Origin: Myxococcus stipitatus
GTDB lineage: Bacteria > Myxococcota > Myxococcia > Myxococcales > Myxococcaceae
Assembly: GCF_038561935.1 (NCBI RefSeq)
Contig: NZ_CP102770.1
Location: 4,588,001 to 4,652,000 of the forward strand
DNA length: 64,000 nt
Reading direction: 5' to 3'
Part shown: piece by piece, positions 29,008 to 37,023 of the stretch
Numbering within the stretch: the stretch's first letter is position 1
Layout: the number at the start of each line of letters is the position of its first letter
Notes under the pieces: generated by a model
What the model saw: only the letters and a program-made list of their open reading frames with translations
Database searches by the model: none
What the model was told of the DNA's origin: nothing
Translations under genes and position numbers: made by a program

Positions 29008-30081
29008 TCAGAGCCAGAGCGCCACGCCCACGCCGAGCCCCACCACGGTGGCCCCGACGACCCACAGCCGCGTTCGCAGGCTGGAGCGGCGGAGCGGGGC
29101 GGGGGGAGGGGGAGGGGCCACCGGCTCCTCGGGGGCGAGGCTCTCCGTGATGTCGATGAAGGGCCCCGACGTGGGCTCCGGCCCGAGCTCCGGCGCGACG
29201 TCCACCGGGGCCGAGGCCGTGGCGGGCGCGGCCCAGGGAGCGAGCGCGAGGGCCATCTCCTCCGCGCTGGTGAAGCGCTCCGCGGGGTTCTTGTGCAGGG
29301 CCTTCGCGAGAAGCAGGGAGAAGGCCTCCGGCACGTCCGGGCGAAGCTCGGTGGCCAGGGGCGGCACGCGCTCCACGATGGCCGAGAACAGGGCCACCGT
29401 GTCGGCCACGTCGATGGGCTGACGCCCGGTGACCATCTGAAACACACACGCGCCCAGCGAGTACAGGTCCGCCCGCGCGTCGACGGGCTTGCAGCGGACC
29501 TGCTCGGGCGCCATGAACGACGGCGTGCCCACCCAGGCGCCCGCTTCCGCGCCCACCGCCGCCGCGTCGTCCTCGTTCAGCAGCCGCGCCACGCCGAAGT
29601 CCAGCACCTTCACCGTCTCGCCAGCCTCGGTGGAGGTGACGAAGAGGTTGTCGGGCTTGATGTCGCGGTGGATGACGCCCGCGCGGTGGGCCGTGCCCAG
29701 CGCGGACAGCGTCTGCATCGCGAGCGCCGCCGCGCGGGCGACGGGCATGGGGCCTTGCTGCTTCAGCAGCAGGTGCAGCGTCTGGCCCCGGAGCAGCTCC
29801 ATCACCATGAACGGAGGCTCGTCCGGGTTGCACTGGAAGTCCTTCACCTGCACCAGGTGAGGGTCGCTCAGGCCCACCGTCGCGTGGGCCTCTCGCCGGA
29901 AGCGCGCGAGAATCGCCGGGTCGTCGACCAGGTGCTGCTGAAGCACCTTGATGGCCACCTCGTCGCCGTCCTCGACCCGTGCCGCCTCATACACGAGACC
30001 CATGGCGCCCACGCCAATTCGCTGACGCAGCTCATATCGCTGCCCCAGCAAGGTTCCGAACGAAGCAGACGTGCGGCTCAT
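29008..30081 (-). CDS. membrane-anchored Ser/Thr protein kinase (PknB-type)
   Basis: 357 residues. A complete Hanks-type kinase domain (about 16-280): glycine loop IGVGAMGLVY, VAIK with Lys45, HRDIKPDN catalytic loop, LDFG, and a GTPSFMAPEQ activation-segment end, so it should be active. A Pro/Glu-rich linker (about 285-335) leads to a single C-terminal membrane helix (about 338-357) with essentially nothing outside. The kinase is therefore tethered to the inner membrane facing the cytoplasm, with no sensor domain. Myxobacteria have large families of such kinases. Confidence 0.92.
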   Translation of the reverse strand: MSRTSASFGTLLGQRYELRQRIGVGAMGLVYEAARVEDGDEVAIKVLQQHLVDDPAILARFRREAHATVGLSDPHLVQVKDFQCNPDEPPFMVMELLRGQTLHLLLKQQGPMPVARAAALAMQTLSALGTAHRAGVIHRDIKPDNLFVTSTEAGETVKVLDFGVARLLNEDDAAAVGAEAGAWVGTPSFMAPEQVRCKPVDARADLYSLGACVFQMVTGRQPIDVADTVALFSAIVERVPPLATELRPDVPEAFSLLLAKALHKNPAERFTSAEEMALALAPWAAPATASAPVDVAPELGPEPTSGPFIDITESLAPEEPVAPPPPPAPLRRSSLRTRLWVVGATVVGLGVGVALWL

Positions 30082-30242
30082 GACGCTATGGGTATACCCA
30101 AGTGTCCCTCTTGGCGAAAGGGATCCACCCGATGACGTATGTTTCAGTCATTGATACCGGGAAAGCCAAGATGTGCCGGTTGCGCCGTGAGGATTTTCCG
30201 AGCAGCGATGATTGAAATGTCTCGGTCCGTGAGTGAATGCGT

Positions 30243-30271
30243 CTCGGCACGTGAGAGCATCACGTGCTGAG
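30243..30271 (-). terminator. 12-bp hairpin downstream of the oxidoreductase gene
   Basis: CTCGGCACGTGA and TCACGTGCTGAG form a 12-bp stem with one G-U and a 5-base loop. The inner 8 bp are perfect and contain CACGTG. It lies 36 bases beyond the stop of the oxidoreductase gene and about 160 bases upstream of the kinase gene. A terminator or a regulator site are both possible; no U-tract. Confidence 0.4.
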
Positions 30272-30306
30272 TACCGCGAGACTGGAAGCCGACCCGGCTC
30301 GAGACA

Positions 30307-31212
30307 TCACGGCAGCAGGAGGACCTTCCCCACGCCGCCGCGCTCGGCCAGCTTCTGCGCCTCTCGCGCCTCGGCCAGGGGCAATCGCTTGCCGATGGGG
30401 ATGACCAACGCTCCCTTCGCCACATCCTCGCCCAGTCGCGCGAGTCGCTGGCCGTCGGGATGGGCCACCATGGCGTGGACCTTCAGGCCCTTCTCCTTGG
30501 CGCCCGGAGGCTCGCCCACGACGCTGCCGATGGTGCCGCCGGGTTTGACCCGAGAGAGCAGCCGAGCCACCACGCCTCCACCCAGCGTGTCCGCGATGGC
30601 GTCCAGCGTGGGCAGCCTGTCGAGGTCCGCCGGGTCATCCAGCGCCACGACGCCCGCCGCGCCGAGCCGGGCCGCGTCCGCCTTCTGCTTGCCCCGGACA
30701 CCCGCCCAGACCTTGGCGCCTCGGAGCTTCGCTGCATGGACGGCCGAGCGGCCGACGCCTCCCAGCGCGCCCGTGACGAGCACGATGTCGCCTGGAGAGG
30801 GATTCACGGCCTCCTCGGCGAGCTGGGCCCCCGTCAGCGTGACGAGAGGGAGCGCGGCCGCGTCCGTCAGGTCGAGCGAGGAGGGGATGCGCGCCCAGGC
30901 CTCGACGGGAGAGACGACCTGCTCCGCGTAGCCGCCATTGACGAGCCCCATGACCCGGTCGCCCACCTGGAAGGCGGTGACGCCGGGGCCCACTTCCACG
31001 ACTTCGCCGGAGACGTCCCGCCCGAGAATCGCGGGGAACTTCAGCGGCACGAAGTTCTTCATGTCGCCGCGACGGAGCTTCCAGTCGATGGGGTTGATGC
31101 TCGCCGCCGCGACGCGGACCTTGATTTCTCCCGCGGCGGGATGGGGCTCGGGCATGTCCCGGAGCTCCAGGCAATCGACGTCCCCATACCCCGTCAGCAC
31201 GATGGCCTTCAT
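30307..31212 (-). CDS. zinc-independent MDR family quinone oxidoreductase-like protein
   Basis: 301 residues. A medium-chain dehydrogenase/reductase without the catalytic or structural zinc ligands: GroES-like N-domain (about 1-120, NPIDWKLRRGDMK) and a Rossmann domain with VTGALGGVGRSAVHAAKLRGAKV (about 145-167). This is the quinone oxidoreductase/zeta-crystallin-like pattern and should use NADPH to reduce quinones or enones. The start at 31212 gives the standard N-terminus MKAIVLTGYG. It appears to be monocistronic. Confidence 0.88.
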   Translation of the reverse strand: MKAIVLTGYGDVDCLELRDMPEPHPAAGEIKVRVAAASINPIDWKLRRGDMKNFVPLKFPAILGRDVSGEVVEVGPGVTAFQVGDRVMGLVNGGYAEQVVSPVEAWARIPSSLDLTDAAALPLVTLTGAQLAEEAVNPSPGDIVLVTGALGGVGRSAVHAAKLRGAKVWAGVRGKQKADAARLGAAGVVALDDPADLDRLPTLDAIADTLGGGVVARLLSRVKPGGTIGSVVGEPPGAKEKGLKVHAMVAHPDGQRLARLGEDVAKGALVIPIGKRLPLAEAREAQKLAERGGVGKVLLLP

Positions 31213-31364
31213 GTCCGCCTCCCCACACGCGCGAGAGTCAGGCGCGTCCCCGCCCAAGGTGGCGAGGCGGGGATGAGGCGACAACAGGCGAGCTCAGGGA
31301 GCGCTGCGTTGGCCCGCGCCGACAGACACCGGGGCCGCGGTGCCTGCCGGGGGCCGGGTGCGGC

Positions 31365-32597
31365 CTAGAAGTCCTTGATGCGGTCCGCCAGGTTCGAGTG
31401 CTCGACGAACTTGTTGGTGTTGCCCTGGATGGTCGCCACCTTGCGGTTGCGCTCAATCTCAGCGGCGTCCACCGCGTCGAGCTTGTTCCACTTCTTGAGG
31501 GCGGCCTCCTCGTCGTTCGGGATGGGCCGGTTGTACTGCGACGAGAAGTAGAACATCGCGCGCGCCACGTTGCCCTTGTGGGAGTCGGGCGGCTCGAAGA
31601 CGGTGTTGCCCTTGGCGTCCGTGCCGAGCTTGGCGCCGTTGTGGCTCCACTTCACGTTCACCACCTCGCCGAACGGGAAGCTGCTGCGCTTCGAGTTCGC
31701 CTTGCTGTCGGTGGGGAACAGGTGGTGCAGGTCGCTCTTCGCGGGGCCCGTGGCGCCCTTCGACTGCGGCCACGTGTGCTCCACGTTCATGACCGAGTTG
31801 TTGGGAATCTTCCCGCCCTGGGTCTCCAGGCCCGTGTAGACGCACTCGACCTTGCCGTTGTCCTTCACGTCCAGGCTGGTGAAGATGTGCTTGCGGGCGT
31901 CGTTGTAGCTGACGACCTTGATGCCGCTGTTCGAGTCGCGCACGGCCTTCAGCAGCGCCTCGTCGCGCAGGCCGTTGAACGGGTCGTCGGACGGCTCGGG
32001 CTCGGGTTCCGGCGCCTTCGTCTCGGGGACGATGTTCAGGCCCCACTGCTTCAGCGTGCCGCTGTCACCCCGGGCCTTGTCCTGAACCTCCAGCGTCCAG
32101 GTTCCCTTGGTGGACTCGCCCGCGAAGGCGGACAGATCGAAGGAGCCCTTGAGGTCGTCCGCGGAGCTGCCCTGGCGGTCGGACACCATCACGCTCTTGC
32201 CCGACGGCGCGGTCAGCTTCACCGACAGGTCGCCGCGGTAGGTGTGCTCGATGTCCAGGTCCAGCTTGAGCGACGACACCTTCGCGTCCTGCGCCATCTC
32301 CAGGGTGCTGGTGACGGTGGTGTTGTCCTTGATGTCCGCGTTGGGGCTGATGCTCTGCGTCAGCGGCGTGGGCTGCGTGCCGGCCGCGGACTTCGCGCCC
32401 AGGGCCTCGGTGGACGTCACGGGGACGAAGGTCGCGCCCAGCTTCGTCAGCGCCGACTGCGCGGTGGTCGCGCGCGCGGGCTGGAAGTCGCTGCGCGCGT
32501 GGGGGGACTTCCGGGGACCGGAGGTCTCACGCGCGGTGTCAGCTTCGGTCGGACGAGCAAGGGAGGGCGAGCGGCGGGGGCCGACGACACTGGTCAT
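31365..32597 (-). CDS. endonuclease I family nuclease with proprotein-convertase P-domain
   Basis: 410 residues. Residues about 75-195 form a P-domain-like beta sandwich (IEHTYRGDLSVKLTAPSGKSV, then GTWTLEVQDKARGDSGTLKQWGL). After an acidic Pro/Glu linker (about 197-208) comes an endonuclease I domain (about 210-405) with the catalytic NVEHTWPQS (about 271-279) and DLHHLFPTD motifs of EndA/NucM. These enzymes degrade DNA or RNA extracellularly with a metal ion. There is no classical Sec signal; the N-terminal 75 residues are low-complexity and basic. Export by another route is inference. Confidence 0.88.
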   Translation of the reverse strand: MTSVVGPRRSPSLARPTEADTARETSGPRKSPHARSDFQPARATTAQSALTKLGATFVPVTSTEALGAKSAAGTQPTPLTQSISPNADIKDNTTVTSTLEMAQDAKVSSLKLDLDIEHTYRGDLSVKLTAPSGKSVMVSDRQGSSADDLKGSFDLSAFAGESTKGTWTLEVQDKARGDSGTLKQWGLNIVPETKAPEPEPEPSDDPFNGLRDEALLKAVRDSNSGIKVVSYNDARKHIFTSLDVKDNGKVECVYTGLETQGGKIPNNSVMNVEHTWPQSKGATGPAKSDLHHLFPTDSKANSKRSSFPFGEVVNVKWSHNGAKLGTDAKGNTVFEPPDSHKGNVARAMFYFSSQYNRPIPNDEEAALKKWNKLDAVDAAEIERNRKVATIQGNTNKFVEHSNLADRIKDF

Positions 32598-32707
32598 GCC
32601 GTCATTATCGAAATCAGCGAAACAAGGTTGTGGCCGCCCTGCTTATTTTTTCATGGCGATAGAATTACAGGAATTCCAAGCGCCTTGGGGGGGGGCTGGG
32701 GCGGGGG

Positions 32708-33241
32708 TCAGTCCCGCGCGCGGACCAGCTCCGTGACGGGGTGGCCGTCCGGGTTCGTGCCGTCCAGCCGCACGAAGTCGACCGAGAAGGGCCAGGAGGT
32801 CTTCACGAAGACGTGCTCGAGCTGCGCGACGTGGGCGCCCACCTTGGTCCAGGACTGCACGGTGCATTGGCCGCGCGCGGAGGAGGTGGTGGTGATGTCG
32901 ATGGGACGCTCGGGGAAGGCCCTGAGCCGGATGCGCACCTTCCAGCCGTCGGCCGTGGCCTCCACCTGCTGCGTTCCGTCCAGGCCGTACACGGGCTGCT
33001 CGACGGCCAGCAGGTCTTCTACCTCCGATTCGCCGCGCTCCAGCATCCGCCAATAGACGAAGACGGGCTGGGTGCCCACGGGGCGGCAGGCCTCGTCGAC
33101 GCGGAGGGCGTAGTGGACCTGGTTGCGGTTCTCGCTCCGGGACAGGAAGAAGGCGGAGGGCGTCTGGGCGGAGGCCTCGGCGGCGGCGAGCGCCGAGAAG
33201 GCCATCAGCGCGGCGACGACAGCATTCCTGAGCCAGGTCAT
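32708..33241 (-). CDS. exported DUF4833 protein
   Basis: 177 residues with a signal peptide (MTWLRNAVVAALMAFSAL, cleavage near EASA). The mature region (FFLSRSENRNQVHYALRVDE, PVFVYWRMLERGE) matches my memory of DUF4833, a periplasmic family of unknown function. An in-frame ATG at 33292 would extend it by 17 residues; the shorter start gives the better signal peptide. A G-rich run abuts the stop codon. It is upstream of the nuclease gene on the same strand with a 110-base gap. Confidence 0.75.
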   Translation of the reverse strand: MTWLRNAVVAALMAFSALAAAEASAQTPSAFFLSRSENRNQVHYALRVDEACRPVGTQPVFVYWRMLERGESEVEDLLAVEQPVYGLDGTQQVEATADGWKVRIRLRAFPERPIDITTTSSARGQCTVQSWTKVGAHVAQLEHVFVKTSWPFSVDFVRLDGTNPDGHPVTELVRARD

Positions 33242-33524
33242 CAGAAACACAAGGGCCCCCTTCACGGCGGAGTGGCGCGGGCGGTGGATCATCTCGCGCT
33301 GAAGAGATGAACACCTCGCCGCGACGTTTCTGTCACTCGTCGCCTTCACCTCGATTCGGCGCTGCCTAGCATGGAATTCCGGGTGGGTCCGCAATTTGGT
33401 GCGCCAGGAACTGGGGCAATCCTGTTGCAGCTCAGAAGAGTGAGAAGGAGGGCTCCTGTCGAGGGGGACCCGGCCCGGAACACCTCGTTGGGTGTCGAAC
33501 AATGCGACGCGATAGGGTGGTCCC

Positions 33525-33881
33525 ATGCGAACGGTCGATGAGTGGAAGGCGGTCCTCCGCGCGGCGCTCAAGGAGGCGATGCGGACTCGGAACACCCAGG
33601 CGACGGCGGCGCTTCGCGCGACGCTGGCCGCCATCGACAACGCGGAGGCCGCTGACCTGAGCGTGGCTCCCGCGGCCGTCCTGGGGGGCTTCGCTGGAAG
33701 CGCGGGAGGGCTGGGCAGCGGTGAGGTCGCTCGGCTGGTCCTGACGCCCGAGGCGGTGCGGGCCGTCGTCGACCGGGAGGTCCAGGAGCGCCGAGACGCG
33801 GTGGCCCTCTACACGCAGCTGGGCAGGACAGACGAGGCCCGCGCGGTCCAGGCTCAGCTCGAGGTGCTGCTCGCGCTGTGA
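33525..33881 (+). CDS. GatB/YqeY-like protein, N-terminal domain only
   Basis: 118 residues. The helical first domain of the YqeY family is recognisable (LKEAMRTRNTQATAALRATLAAIDNAEA, later VDREVQERRDAVALYTQLGRTDEA). Normal YqeY proteins are about 148 residues with a second helical domain related to the GatB tail; here the protein stops where that domain would begin. A Gly/Ala-rich insert (about 48-63) interrupts the first domain. The last 28 bases overlap the convergent NmrA-like gene. Function unknown. Confidence 0.7.
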   Translation: MRTVDEWKAVLRAALKEAMRTRNTQATAALRATLAAIDNAEAADLSVAPAAVLGGFAGSAGGLGSGEVARLVLTPEAVRAVVDREVQERRDAVALYTQLGRTDEARAVQAQLEVLLAL

Positions 33882-34714
33882 AGCGGGAGGGTGTCCAGGC
33901 TCATGGGCGCGTGGCCCGCGATGCGCTCGACATCGGTCGTGACGTCCGAGAGCTCTCCCTCCGCGACGGCCGTGTAGTTGCTCACCCAGGCTTCCACCTG
34001 CCAGGGCTCGGCCCGGTACTTCTCGCGGGAGCGGTAGGCTTCGTCGATGCTCTCGGCGTAGTACCGGATGCTCCGGCCCAGTCGCCGGCTCAGCACGGCG
34101 GCGATGTCGTCGAAGCTCAGGGACTGGGGGCCCGTCAGTGAGTACGTCTGGCCCCGGTGCGCGCCGGGGTTCAGCAGCACCGCGGTGGCGACATCCGCGA
34201 TGTCGTCCTGGGCCACGGCGGCGACCCGGCCGTTCCCCGCGGGACCTCGGATGATGTCGTCCTCGCCGACCATCATCGGGAGGAAGTCGAGGTAGAGGTT
34301 GTCGCGGAGCATCACCGAGGCGAAGCGCTGCTCGCGCAGCTTCTGCTCGGTGGCCCAGTGGTCCCGGGCGAAGGTGAACGTCGCATCCGGGGCCGCGCCG
34401 TAGAACGACGTGTAGACGAGATTCTCGATGCCCACGGTGGACGCGGTCTCGATGAAGGCGAAGTGTTCCTCGAGGCGGCGAGGGGATTCCGTCGCGGACA
34501 CGAAGAGCACGGTGCGAGTGCCCTCGAGTGCCCGCGCCAGGGCGTCCCGGTCCTGGTAGGTCGCGACGCGCACCTCCGCGCCGGGGAGGGCGGGGGCCCG
34601 CTTCGCGTCTCGGGCGATGAGGCGAAGGGGAACACCTCGCGCGGCGAGCCGCCTCGCGATGCGTCCTCCCAACCTGCCCGTGCAGCCGGTGATGGCAATG
34701 GGTGCGTCCGCCAT
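33854..34714 (-). CDS. NmrA-like/atypical SDR NAD(P)-binding protein
   Basis: 286 residues. An N-terminal Rossmann motif (ITGCTGRLGGRIARRL, about residues 8-23) and the general order of NmrA/QOR2-type atypical SDRs: FVSATESPRRLEEHFAFIETA, then VYTSFYGAAPDATF. The classical Tyr-x3-Lys pair is not conserved. QOR2-like members reduce quinones with NADPH; others are redox-sensing regulators. The start is ATG 34714. The 3' end overlaps the YqeY-like gene by 28 bases on the opposite strand. Confidence 0.85.
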   Translation of the reverse strand: MADAPIAITGCTGRLGGRIARRLAARGVPLRLIARDAKRAPALPGAEVRVATYQDRDALARALEGTRTVLFVSATESPRRLEEHFAFIETASTVGIENLVYTSFYGAAPDATFTFARDHWATEQKLREQRFASVMLRDNLYLDFLPMMVGEDDIIRGPAGNGRVAAVAQDDIADVATAVLLNPGAHRGQTYSLTGPQSLSFDDIAAVLSRRLGRSIRYYAESIDEAYRSREKYRAEPWQVEAWVSNYTAVAEGELSDVTTDVERIAGHAPMSLDTLPLHSASSTSS

Positions 34715-34898
34715 GGGGCCTCCTGGAGCGTGTGGGCCATGCCCATGGACTCCAGTGTGTTGGCTCCTTCGCGTCCGAGGAAGGTGGCCGCGAGGCGGTA
34801 GGGGATGCGTCGTGGAAGGAATCCCAGGGCCGGCTGCCTGTCCGAGCCACCCGACAGGGTGAGCCCGCTGTTCGCGAGCCGTCAGAGAGACTCGTGCA

Positions 34899-35603
34899 TC
34901 AGCGGAGGACGGTGCGCACGTCGAAGGCCTCGGCGAGGGAGGCCGAGGCGGTGCACAGCAGCACCTGATGCAGGCTCGCCGTGGCGCGGATGCCCTGGAC
35001 TCGTTCCCAGATGGCGTTGGGAGGCAGGTCGCGGTCGGCCTCCTCGAAGAAGTAGAGCATCGCCGGGGCACAGGAGAGCTCCGGTTCGATGCGAATCCCC
35101 ATCAGGACTCCTCGCATCCACGCCATCGCGCGATAAAGGACGTGTCCGAGGACTTCTGCCTCGCTGTCGTCGGGAGCTCGCGGCGCCACGGGCTCGGGCA
35201 CCTCCAGCGAGTACAGGGACAACGCCGCTTCGGCACGAGGCGCATCCCGGTCGGGGTCGAGCAGCTGGCACGACAGGCCCACCAGGAGGTCCACCGACTC
35301 CGAGGCCACCCACCAGTCACCCTCGGGGCGCGGCCGGAGCTCGACGCTGTATTGGTTGTCCTGGAAGGACAGCTCGACCCGGACCGCTTCGCATCCGTGG
35401 GCCGGGCCCAGCACCTGCGTCTCTCTCAGGTGTCGCTGAAGCCCACCCTCGGCCAGGGCCTTCAGCAGCGCGAGCAGCGAGGCGAGGTCCTTCGTCGCCG
35501 TCCCCTGGGGGTCCTCCAATACGGTGAGGCCCTGGAGGCTCAGGTCGACGTCCCGCAGCGAGTGGAAGCACGAGACGCGAAGCCGCGTCAGTTCCGTGGG
35601 CAT
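34899..35603 (-). CDS. degenerate RecF/AAA-15-like ATPase
   Basis: 234 residues. The N-terminus (LTRLRVSCFHSLRDVDLSLQ, then LTVLEDPQGTATKDL, about residues 26-40) aligns with the RecF/SMC-like AAA-15 start LTVLVGPNGSGKS, but the P-loop Gly and Lys are lost. The C-terminal part (LYFFEEADRDLPP near 187-199, then LLCTASASLAEAF) aligns with the Walker B and THS motifs of OLD/AAA-21 proteins, again altered. It is short for the family (usually 350-600). It likely cannot hydrolyse ATP. Function unknown; located between the NmrA-like gene and the aib operon. Confidence 0.6.
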   Translation of the reverse strand: MPTELTRLRVSCFHSLRDVDLSLQGLTVLEDPQGTATKDLASLLALLKALAEGGLQRHLRETQVLGPAHGCEAVRVELSFQDNQYSVELRPRPEGDWWVASESVDLLVGLSCQLLDPDRDAPRAEAALSLYSLEVPEPVAPRAPDDSEAEVLGHVLYRAMAWMRGVLMGIRIEPELSCAPAMLYFFEEADRDLPPNAIWERVQGIRATASLHQVLLCTASASLAEAFDVRTVLR

Positions 35604-35663
35604 CGCCGCAGCTTATTCCAGCCCTGGACGCGCTCGACACCCCAGGGCGGGCCCGCGTGTTCC

Positions 35664-35691
35664 GGGCCGCCTGGGTGTCTGCAGGCGGCCC
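35664..35691 (-). terminator. 10-bp hairpin after the aib operon
   Basis: GGGCCGCCTG (35664-35673) and CAGGCGGCCC (35682-35691) form a perfect 10-bp stem with an 8-base loop, starting 14 bases beyond the mvaS stop codon. It is placed to end the aib transcript, or to stabilise its 3' end; no U-tract. Confidence 0.5.
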
Positions 35692-35705
35692 CGGGTTGCT
35701 TCACC

Positions 35706-36968
35706 TCAGGCCGCGCCGCCCTCGACGTAGATGCGCTTGTGGTCGCGAATCTCCGCGAGGCGGAAGGCACCCGGGGCCGGAGCCTTGGCCTCGGGCGAGT
35801 CCGAGGGCAGCTTCATCAGCCGCTCGTACTCCTCGATGGACACGCGCTCGCGCCGGGCCAGCACGCCCTCCAGGTCCGCGCGGGCCATGCGCTCCGCGGC
35901 CTTCTCGCTGACGACGCCGGAGAAGAACTCCGCCATGCAGCCGCTGCCGTAGGACAGCAGGCCGATGCGCTGCGAGGCGAGCTGCGCCCCTTCGCGCTGG
36001 AGCAGTCCCGCCAGGGCCAGGTAGAGCGACGCGGTGTACACGTTGCCGATGCGCGAGTTCAGGCCCAGCGACGTGGCCACCTGCGTGTCATAGCTGGCCG
36101 AGGACTTCGCCACTTCCTCGCGCGCCTCGGGCGTGCCGGGGCCCGGGCCCACCGCGTCCTCGAGGTCGCAGAGCCGAAGCTGCGTGTGCGCCTTGCGCGC
36201 CATCTTGCAGAAGGGGACGTGGTAGGCGATGCGCGCGAGCTGCTCGCCGGGCATCGTGCCGGACCAGCGCACCAGCCCGTGCTCCAGGGCCTTCTCGCGC
36301 CAGCCGCGGTAGGCCCCCGACAGCGCCTCCAGGTAACAGTTGATGGAGTAGTGCCCGTCCACCAGGGCCTCCCGCCGGCCGACGGGCCGCCAGAAGTCGT
36401 AGACATCCATGGTGCACGTGCCGTTGAGGCCCACGTCCAGCGCGAGCAGGTCCGGCTGCTCGGAGACGAGCAGCGCCACCGCGCCGCCGCCCTGCGTGGG
36501 CTCGCCCGCCGTGTTGAGGCCGTAGCGCGCGATGTCCGAGCAGATGACGATGGCCACCTTGCCCGCGCCCGCGCCCGAGGCAATCCACTCCGTCGCGGCC
36601 ATCAGCCCCGCGGTGCCGCCGTAGCACGCGTGCTGCGTGTCGAAGGTGCGCATGGTGCGCGGCAGCTTCAGCAGGCCCTGGACATGCGAGGCCACGGGCT
36701 TCGAGTGGTCGATGCCCGTCTCGGTGCCCACCACCAGCATGCCGATTCGCGACGTGTCCACGCCCTGCTGCTGGATGAGCCGGGCGGCCGCCGTCGCGGC
36801 CAGCGCCACCGTGTCCTCACCCGGGTCCGTGACGGCCATCTCCCGAGCGCCCAGGCCCGAGGTGAACTTCGCCGGGTCCACGCCCCGCGCCCTCGCCAGG
36901 TCCTCGATGTCCACGTACCGCGACGGCACCGCGACCGCCAGCGCCTCGATTCCAACCCGCTTCTTCAT
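35706..36968 (-). CDS. mvaS: hydroxymethylglutaryl-CoA synthase (MvaS)
   Basis: 420 residues. HMG-CoA synthase condenses acetyl-CoA and acetoacetyl-CoA to HMG-CoA. The nucleophile is in TQHACYGGTAGL (about Cys116) and the catalytic His is in YHVPFCKMARKA (about residue 240). It is the last gene of a five-gene operon arranged as in the M. xanthus alternative isovaleryl-CoA pathway, where MvaS supplies HMG-CoA for conversion to 3-methylglutaconyl-CoA. The ATG at 36968 has GGAG 5 bases upstream. 55 bases separate it from aibC. Confidence 0.93.
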   Translation of the reverse strand: MKKRVGIEALAVAVPSRYVDIEDLARARGVDPAKFTSGLGAREMAVTDPGEDTVALAATAAARLIQQQGVDTSRIGMLVVGTETGIDHSKPVASHVQGLLKLPRTMRTFDTQHACYGGTAGLMAATEWIASGAGAGKVAIVICSDIARYGLNTAGEPTQGGGAVALLVSEQPDLLALDVGLNGTCTMDVYDFWRPVGRREALVDGHYSINCYLEALSGAYRGWREKALEHGLVRWSGTMPGEQLARIAYHVPFCKMARKAHTQLRLCDLEDAVGPGPGTPEAREEVAKSSASYDTQVATSLGLNSRIGNVYTASLYLALAGLLQREGAQLASQRIGLLSYGSGCMAEFFSGVVSEKAAERMARADLEGVLARRERVSIEEYERLMKLPSDSPEAKAPAPGAFRLAEIRDHKRIYVEGGAA

Positions 36969-37023
36969 GGGACTCCTCGCTTCCAATTCGTGCGTCAATG
37001 CCTTGGTTCGCCGCCTCGTCCGC

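Noticed and set aside
32644-32655. Mini-ORF ATG-AAA-AAA-TAA upstream of the nuclease gene
   Set aside because: Three codons in an AT-rich promoter-like stretch without a ribosome site; no evidence for a leader peptide.
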